Source of the DNA: CBDBCU01 sp965242615
GTDB taxonomy: Bacteria; Chloroflexota; Dehalococcoidia; Lucifugimonadales; UBA3495
Reading direction: 5' to 3'
DNA: 64,000 nt
NCBI GenBank assembly: GCA_965242615.1
Contig: CBDESR010000005.1
Location: 1,922,001 to 1,986,000, forward strand
Positions 8,631 through 16,515 of this stretch are shown one piece after another. A program made the translations under genes and the position numbers. Below the pieces are notes generated by a model, which searched no databases, was not told the origin of the DNA, and was given only the letters and a program-made list of their open reading frames with translations. Numbering within the stretch: the first letter of the stretch is position 1; every line of letters begins with the position of its first letter.

Positions 8631-9505
8631 TGGCTACGGAGCTGGAACTGGCTTACCGGGAATGTCAGCAGACTGCCCGCCGGGAGGCTAAAAACTTCTA
8701 CTACGCCTTTTTGACTTTGCCGCCGGCGGCCCGGCAAGCCATCTATGTGGTCTATGCCTTTTGCCGTTACTGCGATGATGTGGTGGACGCTCCGGGTTCT
8801 GAGGACCGCAAACTGGCCCGGCTGTCCCGGTTGGGGGCGGAGTTGACCCGCAGCTATGACGGGCGGGCGGAGGTTGCGGTTTTTCTGGCCTTGAACGATG
8901 TGGCGCGCCGCTACGCCATCCCGGAACAGTACTTCCGGGAAATTCTGGCGGGAGTGGAGGCGGATTTGACGACGACCCGCTATCAGGATTTTGCCGAGCT
9001 GCGTCAATACTGCTATCGGGTAGCGTCGGTAGTGGGCTTAATCTGCCTGCGAATTTTTGGCTGCCGGGAGGAGCGGGCTAAAGAGTACGCCATCGACCTG
9101 GGGCTGGCAATGCAGTTGACCAACATTTGCCGGGATGTTAAAGAGGATTGGGCGCTGGGCCGGATCTATCTGCCGCAGGAGGAACTGGCCCGGTTCGGCT
9201 ATTCGGAGGCGGAACTGGCGGCCGGGGTTTGCAATCCGGCTTTTGTCGCGTTGATGAGCTTTCAGGTGCAGCGGGCGCGGGAATACTTTGGCCGCGGCCG
9301 CCAGTTGCTGCCATATCTGCCGCTGCGTTCCCGGGCCTGCCCGGCGGTACTGGGCGGCATTTACGGCAAGGTGCTGGATGGGATTGCGGCGGCCGATTAT
9401 GATGTGCTGAACTACCGGGTCAGCTTGTCCACGGCGGCTAAAGCCCGGGTGATGGCGCAAGCTTGGCTGGGCGGCTTGAGGCCGCGGCGGAGGGGGCCGG
9501 GATGA
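8630..9505 (+). CDS. hpnD: presqualene diphosphate synthase HpnD
   Basis: 291 aa, squalene/phytoene synthase family; condenses two farnesyl diphosphates to presqualene diphosphate. First Asp motif DDVVD at residues 49-53 (YCDDVVDAPG), second in LTNICRDVKEDWALGRIYLP around 163-182. Closing segment GIYGKVLDGIAAADYDVLNYRVSLS is typical. The start overlaps the hpnC stop by one base and the stop overlaps the hpnE start (ATGA), so C, D and E are translated as a coupled unit. HpnD is more canonical than HpnC in its helix-4 ARNFYY-like segment (AKNFYYAFLTLP). Confidence 0.96.
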   Translation: MATELELAYRECQQTARREAKNFYYAFLTLPPAARQAIYVVYAFCRYCDDVVDAPGSEDRKLARLSRLGAELTRSYDGRAEVAVFLALNDVARRYAIPEQYFREILAGVEADLTTTRYQDFAELRQYCYRVASVVGLICLRIFGCREERAKEYAIDLGLAMQLTNICRDVKEDWALGRIYLPQEELARFGYSEAELAAGVCNPAFVALMSFQVQRAREYFGRGRQLLPYLPLRSRACPAVLGGIYGKVLDGIAAADYDVLNYRVSLSTAAKARVMAQAWLGGLRPRRRGPG

Positions 9506-10857
9506 TGGGGGACGGCGTGGTCATCGTTGGCGGGGGCATTGCCGGCATTGCCGCCGCTTTGGCGTTGCGGGACGCCGGCTATCCGGCAACGCTGATTGAA
9601 AGCCGGGGTTTCCTCGGGGGCCGGGCTTTCTCTTTCACTGACGCCGCTACCGGGCAAGCGGTGGACAACGGGCAGCATATTATTGTCGGCCGGTGTCATT
9701 ACTTTCGGCGGTTAATCGCGCGGTTGGGCGTCCGGGATAAATGGCATTTGCAGCCGCGGCTTAATGCGCCAATCCGGAATCGGCAGGGTAAAACCGGGCG
9801 GCTGACGGCTTGGCCGCTGCCGCCGCCTTTGCATCTGCTGCTGCCTTTTCTGGGTTATGCCCACTTGAAACCGGGGGAAAGGGCAAGAGCAGTGGCGGCG
9901 ATGGCGGCGGCCCGGCGTGTTGACCGCAACAACCCGGAACTGGAAAAAATTACATTCCGGCAGTGGCTGGACGAACATAATCAGTCGGAGGGGGCGGTCA
10001 ACAATCTGTGGAATCTGCTGATTGAACCGACCTTGAACGATAATGCGCGGGAAGTGAGCGCGGCGATGGGCTTGATGATAATACAGGAAGGGCTGCTGCG
10101 GGAGCGCAACGGGGCTAATATCGGCTACCCTAAAACCGGCTTGACGGCCGCCCTGGGGGAACCGGCGCGGCAATGCCTGGAGCAAGGCGGCGTGCGGCTA
10201 ATTCGGGGCAAGCCGGCCCACCGTTTCTTGGTGGCTAATGGGCAAGTGGACGGGGTGGAACTGGCGGACGGGGAAATCCGGCGCGGCCGGGCCTACATCA
10301 GCGCGCTGCCTTTTGACGCCTTGCTGAACTTGCTGCCGCCGGAAACCCGCCAATGGGACTACTTTCGCCGGATCGAGGGGCTGGAATGGTCGCCCATCGT
10401 CAACATTCAGCTTTGGTACGATCAGCCGGTAATGCAGGGGGATTTCTGCGCTTTTATTGACCGCCCGCTGCAATGGGTGTTTAACAAAAGCGGGATTCAG
10501 GGCGGGCCCGGGCCGGGGCAGCAGATTGGCATTTCGCTGAGCGCCGCCGGGCAATACATTGACCAGTCGCCGGAGGAGCTGACGCGGGCCTTTGCGGCGG
10601 AAGTGGCGGCGGCTTTCCCGGCCGCTAAAAATGCCCGGTTGATGCAGTCCCGGGTGGTCAAGCAGCGGATGGCGACTTTTCGCTGCCGGCCCGGGGCGGC
10701 GGCTTTGCGTCCCGGGCCGGCGACGCCGCTGCCTAACTTTTTCCTGGCGGGGGAATGGACGGATACCGGCTGGCCGGCGACGCTGGAAAGCGCGGCCCGC
10801 AGCGGTGGGGCGGCGGCGCAAAGGGCCATTCCCATTCTGTCCGGGGTTGGTTCCTGA
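9502..10857 (+). CDS. hpnE: hydroxysqualene dehydroxylase / squalene-associated FAD desaturase HpnE
   Basis: 451 aa. N-terminal VVIVGGGIAGIAAALALRD is the FAD dinucleotide-binding motif, which sets the start at the ATGATG beginning at 9502 rather than at an in-frame codon 13 residues earlier. Conserved blocks: GGRAFSFTDAATGQAVDNGQHI, LNDNAREVSA, and the C-terminal FLAGEWTDTGWPATLESAARSG split across about 415-440. The protein reduces hydroxysqualene to squalene, completing the HpnCDE path that feeds the cyclase encoded 2.4 kb upstream. Overlaps both neighbours by one to four bases. Confidence 0.95.
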   Translation: MMGDGVVIVGGGIAGIAAALALRDAGYPATLIESRGFLGGRAFSFTDAATGQAVDNGQHIIVGRCHYFRRLIARLGVRDKWHLQPRLNAPIRNRQGKTGRLTAWPLPPPLHLLLPFLGYAHLKPGERARAVAAMAAARRVDRNNPELEKITFRQWLDEHNQSEGAVNNLWNLLIEPTLNDNAREVSAAMGLMIIQEGLLRERNGANIGYPKTGLTAALGEPARQCLEQGGVRLIRGKPAHRFLVANGQVDGVELADGEIRRGRAYISALPFDALLNLLPPETRQWDYFRRIEGLEWSPIVNIQLWYDQPVMQGDFCAFIDRPLQWVFNKSGIQGGPGPGQQIGISLSAAGQYIDQSPEELTRAFAAEVAAAFPAAKNARLMQSRVVKQRMATFRCRPGAAALRPGPATPLPNFFLAGEWTDTGWPATLESAARSGGAAAQRAIPILSGVGS

Positions 10858-11810
10858 TGTTGACGCCCGGCAAAGTTATCGCCGTTACCGGAGCCTCCGG
10901 TTACATTGGCTCCTGGCTGCTGCATCGGCTGGAAAGTTTGCCGGGCCGGGGCCGGCTGGTGGCTTTCGACACCGCCCCGCCGCCGCTACCTCTGCATAAC
11001 ATTGCCGTGTACCGGCAGGATGTGGCCCGGGACATTCACGCCTTGCTGCGCCGGCACCAGGTTGAAACCGTGGTGCATCTGGCGTATGACGCCCGCCGGG
11101 TTCGCGCCCAAAGCGAAGCCATTGCCATCCGGGCCCATAACTTTCAGTCCGCCGAGAAAACCCTTGAATCCTGCGTCAACGCCGGGGTCAAGCATCTTAT
11201 TTATCTCAGCTCCAATGTTATTTACGGGGCCAATCCCGGCAACCGGATTCCGCTGCCGGAGGAGTGGGTGGATTTCTCTAACTTTCCGGCATTTCCTTAC
11301 GGCCGGGATATTTACCAAGCGGAGCAAGCGCTGAATACGGACTACCCCGGCATTAAGGTGACCATCCTGCGGGCGTGTCCGGTGCTGGGCGCGGCCCCCG
11401 GCAGTGAGCTGACGGCGCGGCTGCTGCCCCGGCGGCTGTGGGGCGTGGGGCAAAATCCGCCCTATCAACTCCTGCATCTGGAGGATTTGCTGCGGATTTT
11501 GCTGGAGTTTATTTATCGGGAGACGCCGGGGGTGTTTAATGTTGCCGGGGATGGGGTGGTTTTTCTCCGGGAAATCGCCGAACTGACCCGCCGCAAGCTG
11601 ACCAACCTGCCGCCGTTTCTGGCGTACGGGGCGGTTGGACTGGACCGGAAGTTGCTGCTGCAACCCGGCTCCATTCGGGCGGAACTGGACGCGGTGCGCT
11701 ACCCGGTGATAATGAGCGCCGCCAAGCTGAAACAAACTATGGGCTATCGTTTCCGCTATACTGCGCTGGAGACCCTGACGGCTTTTGCTAATTACACGGC
11801 GGCTGGGTAG
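10857..11810 (+). CDS. NAD-dependent epimerase/dehydratase family protein, last gene of the hopanoid operon
   Basis: 317 aa extended short-chain dehydrogenase. VIAVTGASGYIGSWLL gives the NAD(P)-binding motif; VVHLAYDARR and LIYLSSNVIYGANPG follow; the catalytic pair is probably the Tyr and downstream residues of FPYGRDIYQAEQ, but a clear YxxxK is not seen (Lys replaced), which is odd. Start ATG overlaps the hpnE stop (TGATG), so it is translationally coupled to hpnE. The tight coupling suggests a role in hopanoid tailoring or in supplying a sugar head group, but this is inference. Nothing in the sequence tells the substrate. Confidence 0.8.
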   Translation: MLTPGKVIAVTGASGYIGSWLLHRLESLPGRGRLVAFDTAPPPLPLHNIAVYRQDVARDIHALLRRHQVETVVHLAYDARRVRAQSEAIAIRAHNFQSAEKTLESCVNAGVKHLIYLSSNVIYGANPGNRIPLPEEWVDFSNFPAFPYGRDIYQAEQALNTDYPGIKVTILRACPVLGAAPGSELTARLLPRRLWGVGQNPPYQLLHLEDLLRILLEFIYRETPGVFNVAGDGVVFLREIAELTRRKLTNLPPFLAYGAVGLDRKLLLQPGSIRAELDAVRYPVIMSAAKLKQTMGYRFRYTALETLTAFANYTAAG

Positions 11811-11818
11811 AGGTTCAG

Positions 11819-11847
11819 TTGCCGGTATGACGTTGCCATAGTATAAT
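11819..11847 (+). promoter_or_regulatory. sigma-70 type promoter for the DUF4258-like/DUF2283 pair
   Basis: TTGCCG at 11819-11824 and a perfect TATAAT at 11842-11847, separated by 17 bases. It lies just past the stop of the hopanoid operon and 54 bases before the TTG start at 11902, so the pair has its own promoter. Confidence 0.7.
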
Positions 11848-11901
11848 ATGGGCGTAAAATAAGGATGCTGACGGTGGCAATAAGTCCAGCAGGAGACTTG
11901 C

Positions 11902-12201
11902 TTGATCCCATATCACAGCAACCGTGAGGAAAGGCAACAGGCGGCGCAACTAATAATTGCCAACCCGACGCCTTACTACATCAACACCGCGCGACTCAGG
12001 CATCCAGAGGTTGCCCCGGAGTGGATCGAAAGGACTTTAACTGATCCGTATGCTTGGGAGATCCAACTTAACGGTCGTATCCGCTATTGGGGGCCGGTTC
12101 CCGAAGTGGGAAACTGGCTGCGGGTGGTAGTGGAGAACGGGCAATTGCTTAACAGTTTTCTGGACAGCAGCCGGCGCTCCCGGTGGGGGCGACCAGCGTA
12201 G
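11902..12201 (+). CDS. DUF4258-like small protein, putative toxin
   Basis: 99 aa, TTG start with GGAG 6 bases upstream. Contains RLRHPEVAPEWIERTLTDPYA then RIRYWGPVPEVGNWLRVVVE and a NSFLDSSRR end: a helix followed by a four-strand sheet that recalls the RelE-like DUF4258 family, usually found next to DUF2283 genes, as here (9-base gap). Toxicity is inference from that pairing. It could instead be a harmless orphan of the same fold. No catalytic residues can be named. Confidence 0.6.
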   Translation: MIPYHSNREERQQAAQLIIANPTPYYINTARLRHPEVAPEWIERTLTDPYAWEIQLNGRIRYWGPVPEVGNWLRVVVENGQLLNSFLDSSRRSRWGRPA

Positions 12202-12210
12202 GAGGAGAGA

Positions 12211-12474
12211 ATGACCCAACTGAATCCGGAAGTCAAAATGCCGTTAGCCGACGACCCGAAACTGCACATCTCTTACGACCGGGAATCGGACATTTTGACT
12301 TTGTGCAATGGCTTGCCGGCGGGCTATGGAGAGACGGTCGCGGAGTACCTTACCGCGGAGTTGAACGGCGCTAGTGTAGCCGAGGGCGGCGAAGTGGTGG
12401 GCATCACTCTTGAAAACGCCGCCGAGTTGCTGTTGCCCTACCTTGCCCCGGAAGCGGCGCGGAACGGCAGTTAG
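12211..12474 (+). CDS. DUF2283 family protein, putative antitoxin partner
   Basis: 87 aa. Pattern ISYDRESDILTLCNG (about 23-37), a middle EYLTAELNG and the typical close EGGEVVGITLENAAELL match DUF2283, small beta-rich proteins often paired with DUF4258 or similar genes. A strong AGGAGGAG site lies just before the ATG. It follows the 11902 gene by 9 bases and both are probably transcribed from the promoter at 11819. Length is a little above the usual 65-75 aa because of an N-terminal tail. Confidence 0.75.
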   Translation: MTQLNPEVKMPLADDPKLHISYDRESDILTLCNGLPAGYGETVAEYLTAELNGASVAEGGEVVGITLENAAELLLPYLAPEAARNGS

Positions 12475-12495
12475 CTACCGTGGTCCGGCCACTAC

Positions 12496-13125
12496 CTAAC
12501 TCGCAACTTGCTTGTCCAGCAAAGCATTCCGCGCCTTTACCATCATCGGGTGTACCAGCAGCCCCCGCCCGGTCAAGTCAACTATCTGCCGGGTCAAAAA
12601 CTCCCCAATGGCGGCGTCCAGATTTTCCCGGGCCAATTCCCACAGTTGCGGCTGGTAGGGATACTTTTTCCCTTTGTTGGGGTCGAGCTTGTCCGCCAGA
12701 AACACCACCTTGCCCAAAGCGTCCAAATCGGGATGGGCGGTAGTGTGCCAATAGACGGCTTGGTACAGGCCGGCGGCCGCGCAATCCCCCATCGAGTCTG
12801 CCCCGGCCGCCGGCAACCCTTCCTCCCGGCGCAGGATTTCCGCGCCCACCGGCCCGTGCAGCAGCACCGGAACCCGCCGGTCAACCATCCCTACCGGCAA
12901 TCCGAATTGGGCCGCATAGCGCAGCAGTTCCGCGCCCGGCATTGCCCGGGCGATGTCGTGAGCCAGAATCCCCAAGGCCGCCCGTTCCGGGGCTACCCCG
13001 TGCCAGGGAGCCAGTTCCCGGGCCGCCTCCTGCGCCCGGGCGATATGGGCTTGCAGTTTGGGCGGCAAAGCGTCGACCCGCCGTTGGATACGCCTTTCCA
13101 GGTCGGCGGCAATAATAGTTTGCAT
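12496..13125 (-). CDS. YqeK-like HD-domain phosphohydrolase (symmetrical Ap4A hydrolase family)
   Basis: 209 aa. HD-domain residues are seen in order: His27, His56-Asp57 (LGILAHDIAR), His90 (LLHGPVGA), then YWHTTAHPDLDALGKVVFLADKLDPNK, which is the YqeK signature with its metal-binding His and Asp. YqeK enzymes cleave diadenosine tetraphosphate and similar dinucleotides. The usual motif around residue 27 is slightly altered (HIARAQ). It starts 4 bases after the stop of the HIT gene, so the two form an operon; pairing a YqeK-like enzyme with a HIT nucleotide-binding protein fits dinucleotide turnover. Confidence 0.82.
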   Translation of the reverse strand: MQTIIAADLERRIQRRVDALPPKLQAHIARAQEAARELAPWHGVAPERAALGILAHDIARAMPGAELLRYAAQFGLPVGMVDRRVPVLLHGPVGAEILRREEGLPAAGADSMGDCAAAGLYQAVYWHTTAHPDLDALGKVVFLADKLDPNKGKKYPYQPQLWELARENLDAAIGEFLTRQIVDLTGRGLLVHPMMVKARNALLDKQVAS

Positions 13126-13129
13126 CGGC

Positions 13130-13477
13130 CTAGCCCATCGCGTTCAAGGCGCGGCCGCCCAACAGATGCAGATGCAGATGGGCAATGGTTTGGGCGGCGT
13201 CCGACCCCTGATTCAGCGCCAACCGGTAGCCGCTGCCGGTTACCCCCTCCCGCCGGGCCAGTTCCTCGGCCACCACAAACAAATGCCCCATCGCCGGCAC
13301 CTGCCCCGGTCCGATATAAGCCAGGGAGTTCAGGTGCATATTGGGGATAATCAGCAGGTGGACGGGGGCTTGGGGATTGATGTCCCGCAGGGCAAAAACC
13401 TGCTCGTCCCGGTAAATGGGCGCCTCGTGCGTCGGATTGCGGGCAATGCCGCAGAAAACGCATTCGCTGGTCGTCAT
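13130..13477 (-). CDS. HIT family protein (histidine triad, HINT type)
   Basis: 115 aa. The histidine triad HLHLHLLGG is at residues 100-106 (His100, His102, His104) near the C-terminus. N-terminal CVFCGIARNP has the Cys pair often found in HINT proteins, and LIIPNMHLNSL is the usual central block. Such proteins hydrolyse nucleoside phosphoramidates or related nucleotides. The ATG has a GGAGAGAGG-like site. It is upstream of the YqeK-like gene in the same operon. Confidence 0.93.
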   Translation of the reverse strand: MTTSECVFCGIARNPTHEAPIYRDEQVFALRDINPQAPVHLLIIPNMHLNSLAYIGPGQVPAMGHLFVVAEELARREGVTGSGYRLALNQGSDAAQTIAHLHLHLLGGRALNAMG

Positions 13478-13564
13478 TCTGCTACCTCTCTCCGGCGGCC
13501 GGGCCGGGCTGCGCTGAGTTAGGGATGGCCGCTACCACCCCGGCATAGCGGTCGCCGGCAACGG

Positions 13565-14698
13565 CTACGCTTCAATCTGCTGCAAGGCCACTTCCTTGTG
13601 AAAGTTGACCTCCCCGTAGGAAAGTTCCTGCACCTTGGCCCGGCGGGTATAAAGCTGCAAGTCATGCTCTTTGGTAAAGCCGATTGCCCCGTGACACTGG
13701 TGCGCCAGATTGCAAACCCGCTGATATGCCCCGCTGACCCACGCTTTAGCCATCGCCACTTCCCGCGCCGCCGGTTCCCCGGAAGCCACTTTCCACGCCG
13801 CTTGATAGGCAATGTGGCGGCAGCCCTCGACATCCGTAGCCATATTGGCGCAATGATGCTGCACCGCTTGGAAAGTCCCCACCGGCCGGCCAAACTGCGT
13901 GCGCTGCTTGGCATACTCGACCGTCATTTCCACCACCGCGTCAGCGCCGCCCAGCATCTCCATACACTTGCCCGCCACCGCCCGCTGCAACGCCCGTTGA
14001 ATGATGGGCCAACCGCCATCCACCGCGCCCAGCACAGCATCAGCCGGCACAGTAACATTGTCGAAGTTAATTTCACACTGCCGGTCGGCGGATATGGTGC
14101 TGAGCTGATTGACCGTCAGCCCGGCGGCGTCTGCCGGGACGATGAACAGGGTAATGCCCTCCGCCGGGTCGGCGGATTCGGCAGTACGGGCGGCCACCAG
14201 CATCAAATCGGCGGCGTGGGCGTCCGGGACAAAGAGTTTGCTGCCGTTCAGCCGGAAAGACTCCCCTTCCCGGACGGCGGCAGTGGTAATGCCCCAGGGT
14301 TCATAGGTAGCCGCGGCTTCGGTCAATGCCAGCGTCAGCCGCAGTTGGCCGCTGCAAATGCCGGTCAGAATGTCCCGTTTCTGCGCTTCCGTGCCGGCGT
14401 CGAGAACGGTAAGGCCGCCGAGGACGACCGTGGCAAAGAAGGGGCCGGGCATCAGGGCGCGGCCGATTTCCTCGAGCAGGACCGCCAAGTCCAGGAAATC
14501 GCCGCCGGTGCCGCCGTACTGTTCGGGAAAAGCCACCCCCGGCCAGCCCAAACCGACGGTCTGCCGCCAAAGTTCATCGGTATAGCCGCGTTCATCCTCC
14601 TCCATCGCCCGCGCCAAAGTCAACGGACACTCGGCGGACAGAAACTCCCGCGCGCTGTTTTTCAACATCTGCTGAATCTCGCTCAGCCCCAAATCCAT
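13565..14698 (-). CDS. acyl-CoA dehydrogenase family protein
   Basis: 377 aa from MDLGLSEIQQML, chosen over an upstream GTG-type start because this is where the family homology begins. Family order: N-terminal helical domain with WPGVAFPEQYGGTGGDFLDLAVLLEEIG in pieces, LALTEAA, RLNGSKLFVPDAHAAD beta domain, then the C-terminal helices with RTQFGRPVGTFQAVQHHCANMATDVEG and CHGAIGFTKEHDLQLYTRRAK. The HGAIGFT...D segment places the FAD-binding end. The usual catalytic Glu position could not be fixed. Isolated from other fatty acid oxidation genes, so the substrate is unknown. Confidence 0.92.
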   Translation of the reverse strand: MDLGLSEIQQMLKNSAREFLSAECPLTLARAMEEDERGYTDELWRQTVGLGWPGVAFPEQYGGTGGDFLDLAVLLEEIGRALMPGPFFATVVLGGLTVLDAGTEAQKRDILTGICSGQLRLTLALTEAAATYEPWGITTAAVREGESFRLNGSKLFVPDAHAADLMLVAARTAESADPAEGITLFIVPADAAGLTVNQLSTISADRQCEINFDNVTVPADAVLGAVDGGWPIIQRALQRAVAGKCMEMLGGADAVVEMTVEYAKQRTQFGRPVGTFQAVQHHCANMATDVEGCRHIAYQAAWKVASGEPAAREVAMAKAWVSGAYQRVCNLAHQCHGAIGFTKEHDLQLYTRRAKVQELSYGEVNFHKEVALQQIEA

Positions 14699-14848
14699 CA
14701 GCCAACTCCTGATAACCAGCCCCAAAGGTCGGTCAAACCGCTAAAGATTGCCGGGGGTAGTATAGCGCAAATTGGGAAGTTGTGCATTGGGGGATTTGAC
14801 AAAGATTCCCGTTGCTTGCGATGCATCTACAAAGAGCTACGCTATGGA

Positions 14849-15562
14849 ATGCTTAACGCCGTCGGGCTGGAAAATCCCGGGCTGGAAACGGTGTTGCAGG
14901 ATATTGTCCCGATGTGGAGCAGGAAGTCGCCGGCAGTGGTGGTCAGCGTGGTCGGGGAAAGCATGGAGGATTTTGTTGAATTGGGACGGTTGGCGGACGG
15001 CGTGGACGGGGTAGCGGCGGTGGAGTTGAACTTGAGTTGCCCGAATTACCATAACGGCGCGCAGTTCAGCCAATCTCCCCAACTGGCGGCGCTGGCGGTG
15101 GACGCTTTCCGGTTCGCGTACGATATGCCGTTGCTGGTAAAGTTGTCGCCGAATGTGCCGGATATTGCGCCAATCGCCCAGGCGGCCGAGCAAGCCGGAG
15201 CCGATGCCTTGACGATTTGCAATACCCTGCCGGCAATGGCGCTGGACGCTAAAACCGGCCGGCCGGTGCTGGCTAATGGCAGCGGCGGGCTTTCCGGCAA
15301 GGCATTGCACGGTGTCGCCTTGCACCTGATTTATCGGGCTTTCCCGGCGGTGGGCATTCCGATTATCGGAGCAGGGGGAGTTGCTTCCTGCCGGGGTGCG
15401 CTGGACTTTATACGGGCGGGCGCAACGGCAGTGCAGATTGGGACGGCGGCCTTGCGGGACCCGTGGCAACCGTTGGTGGTTTTGGCTAAAATGCGGGACC
15501 GCTTGTCGCTGGATTTGCCGTCGGATTCTTGGCAAGGGCTGGTTGGGGCGGCGCATCGGTAA
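14849..15562 (+). pseudogene. pyrD: dihydroorotate dehydrogenase PyrD, 5'-truncated
   Basis: The readable peptide starts abruptly at GMLNAVGLENPG, the block normally at about residue 65-75 of class 1B dihydroorotate dehydrogenase, and then runs intact to the C-terminus: VVVSVVGES, LNLSCPNY (catalytic Cys), LLVKLSPNV, ICNTLPAMALD, GGLSGKALHGVALHLIYR, IIGAGGV, GATAVQIGTA. The N-terminal 60 or so residues (FMN phosphate contact, KGIT/GTFGYG region) are absent. No frame upstream holds them, and the divergent acyl-CoA dehydrogenase begins only 150 bases away. It could be expressed from ATG 14849 (237 aa), but a working enzyme is unlikely. Best read as a rearrangement remnant. Confidence 0.8.
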
Positions 15563-15578
15563 GCCGGCGGCGGAAAGT

Positions 15579-15616
15579 AAAAAGCCCCGCCCTCGCTAAC
15601 GAGGGCGGGGCTTTTT
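15579..15616. terminator. bidirectional rho-independent terminator
   Basis: Perfect 17-bp inverted repeat with a CTAA loop, A-run on the left and T-run on the right: AAAAAGCCCCGCCCTCG paired with its complement. It separates pyrD (plus strand, stop 15562) from the lipoprotein gene (minus strand, stop 15622) and can end transcription from both sides. Confidence 0.95.
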
Positions 15617-15621
15617 GCCGG

Positions 15622-16371
15622 TTACCAGTATCCTCCGTAGCCGGCAAGAGCCAAGCTGTCAAATATCTTTTTGACAACTTCTTCCCGGTCAGTTTCCCGG
15701 TTGTAGGCACAGACGTCAAGCCGGACGAAGTAGTAGATAGGACCTATCCGCTTGTTCAGTCCAAAGCCATCCACGGCCGTAATTTTGTCAACGCCTCCAT
15801 ACCTGAACTCCGCTCGTTGGTCCCAGACCTCTGGTGCCGGATTAAGCAAACGTGGATTTAGTGGCTTCCGTTTTACCTCCCACTGTCGGAGTAGCTGGTA
15901 GTTCGGCACCTTGTCGGCTATAGCCGACAGGTTTGCGTGGATGAACTCTGGCCAGGTCAACCCCAGGACTTCGCGGACCGAGTCTTCGTAATACCGGTAT
16001 ACAGTCAAAACCGCCGAAGAGTATTGGTTAGACCCTACAGTTGGGAGGAAATAAACTTCCAGACTGGGGTCGGAATACCTACGCACCCAACGGTTAGCTG
16101 GCAACTGCATTGAGACTCCCGCGTCCCAGGGCTTATATTTATTCCACCTTACATCACTGAAAGGCGGTGGGGTATCCACGCTACAGTGAAAAGAGTGAGC
16201 CGGCGTTGCCGGGGTTGCCTGGTCCGACCGGAAGACGGCAATGGTCGGGGTTTTGACAGGAGTTGCCGTTGCCGTGGTCTCCGGTACCGACGGTTGGTCT
16301 ATACTACTGCTACAGGACATAATCAGCACCGCCAACAGCAGGGGCAGGATAATCCGAATGTCGGTCAACAA
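15622..16371 (-). CDS. predicted lipoprotein, function unknown
   Basis: 249 aa. TTG start with AGGAGG 6 bases upstream. Signal peptide with lipobox IMSC (Cys20), then a Thr/Pro-rich linker to about residue 55, then a folded domain of about 190 aa with WDAGVSMQLPANRWVRRYSDPSLEVYF, an aromatic YRYYEDSVREV and a C-terminal YYFVRLDVCAYNRETDREEVVKKIFDSL. The pattern of strands with a final helix resembles PsbP-like/DUF1795 domains, which is a guess. Single gene between a terminator and the aminotransferase gene. Confidence 0.75.
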   Translation of the reverse strand: MLTDIRIILPLLLAVLIMSCSSSIDQPSVPETTATATPVKTPTIAVFRSDQATPATPAHSFHCSVDTPPPFSDVRWNKYKPWDAGVSMQLPANRWVRRYSDPSLEVYFLPTVGSNQYSSAVLTVYRYYEDSVREVLGLTWPEFIHANLSAIADKVPNYQLLRQWEVKRKPLNPRLLNPAPEVWDQRAEFRYGGVDKITAVDGFGLNKRIGPIYYFVRLDVCAYNRETDREEVVKKIFDSLALAGYGGYW

Positions 16372-16515
16372 GGCAAACCTCCTCTTGCTTGAATTACCGC
16401 CCTTCGGCGGTTATGGCGAAGGCATCATCGACACCGCCGCTTTCCGGGAGCGATTGGTCGAACTGACTGCGGCGGCCCCGGTAGCGGCCGAGCCGGTAGC
16501 GGCCAACCCCACCCC

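Noticed and set aside
13598..14848. Plus-strand extension that would give pyrD 400 more N-terminal residues
   Set aside because: That part is the antisense of the acyl-CoA dehydrogenase and shows no dihydroorotate dehydrogenase sequence.
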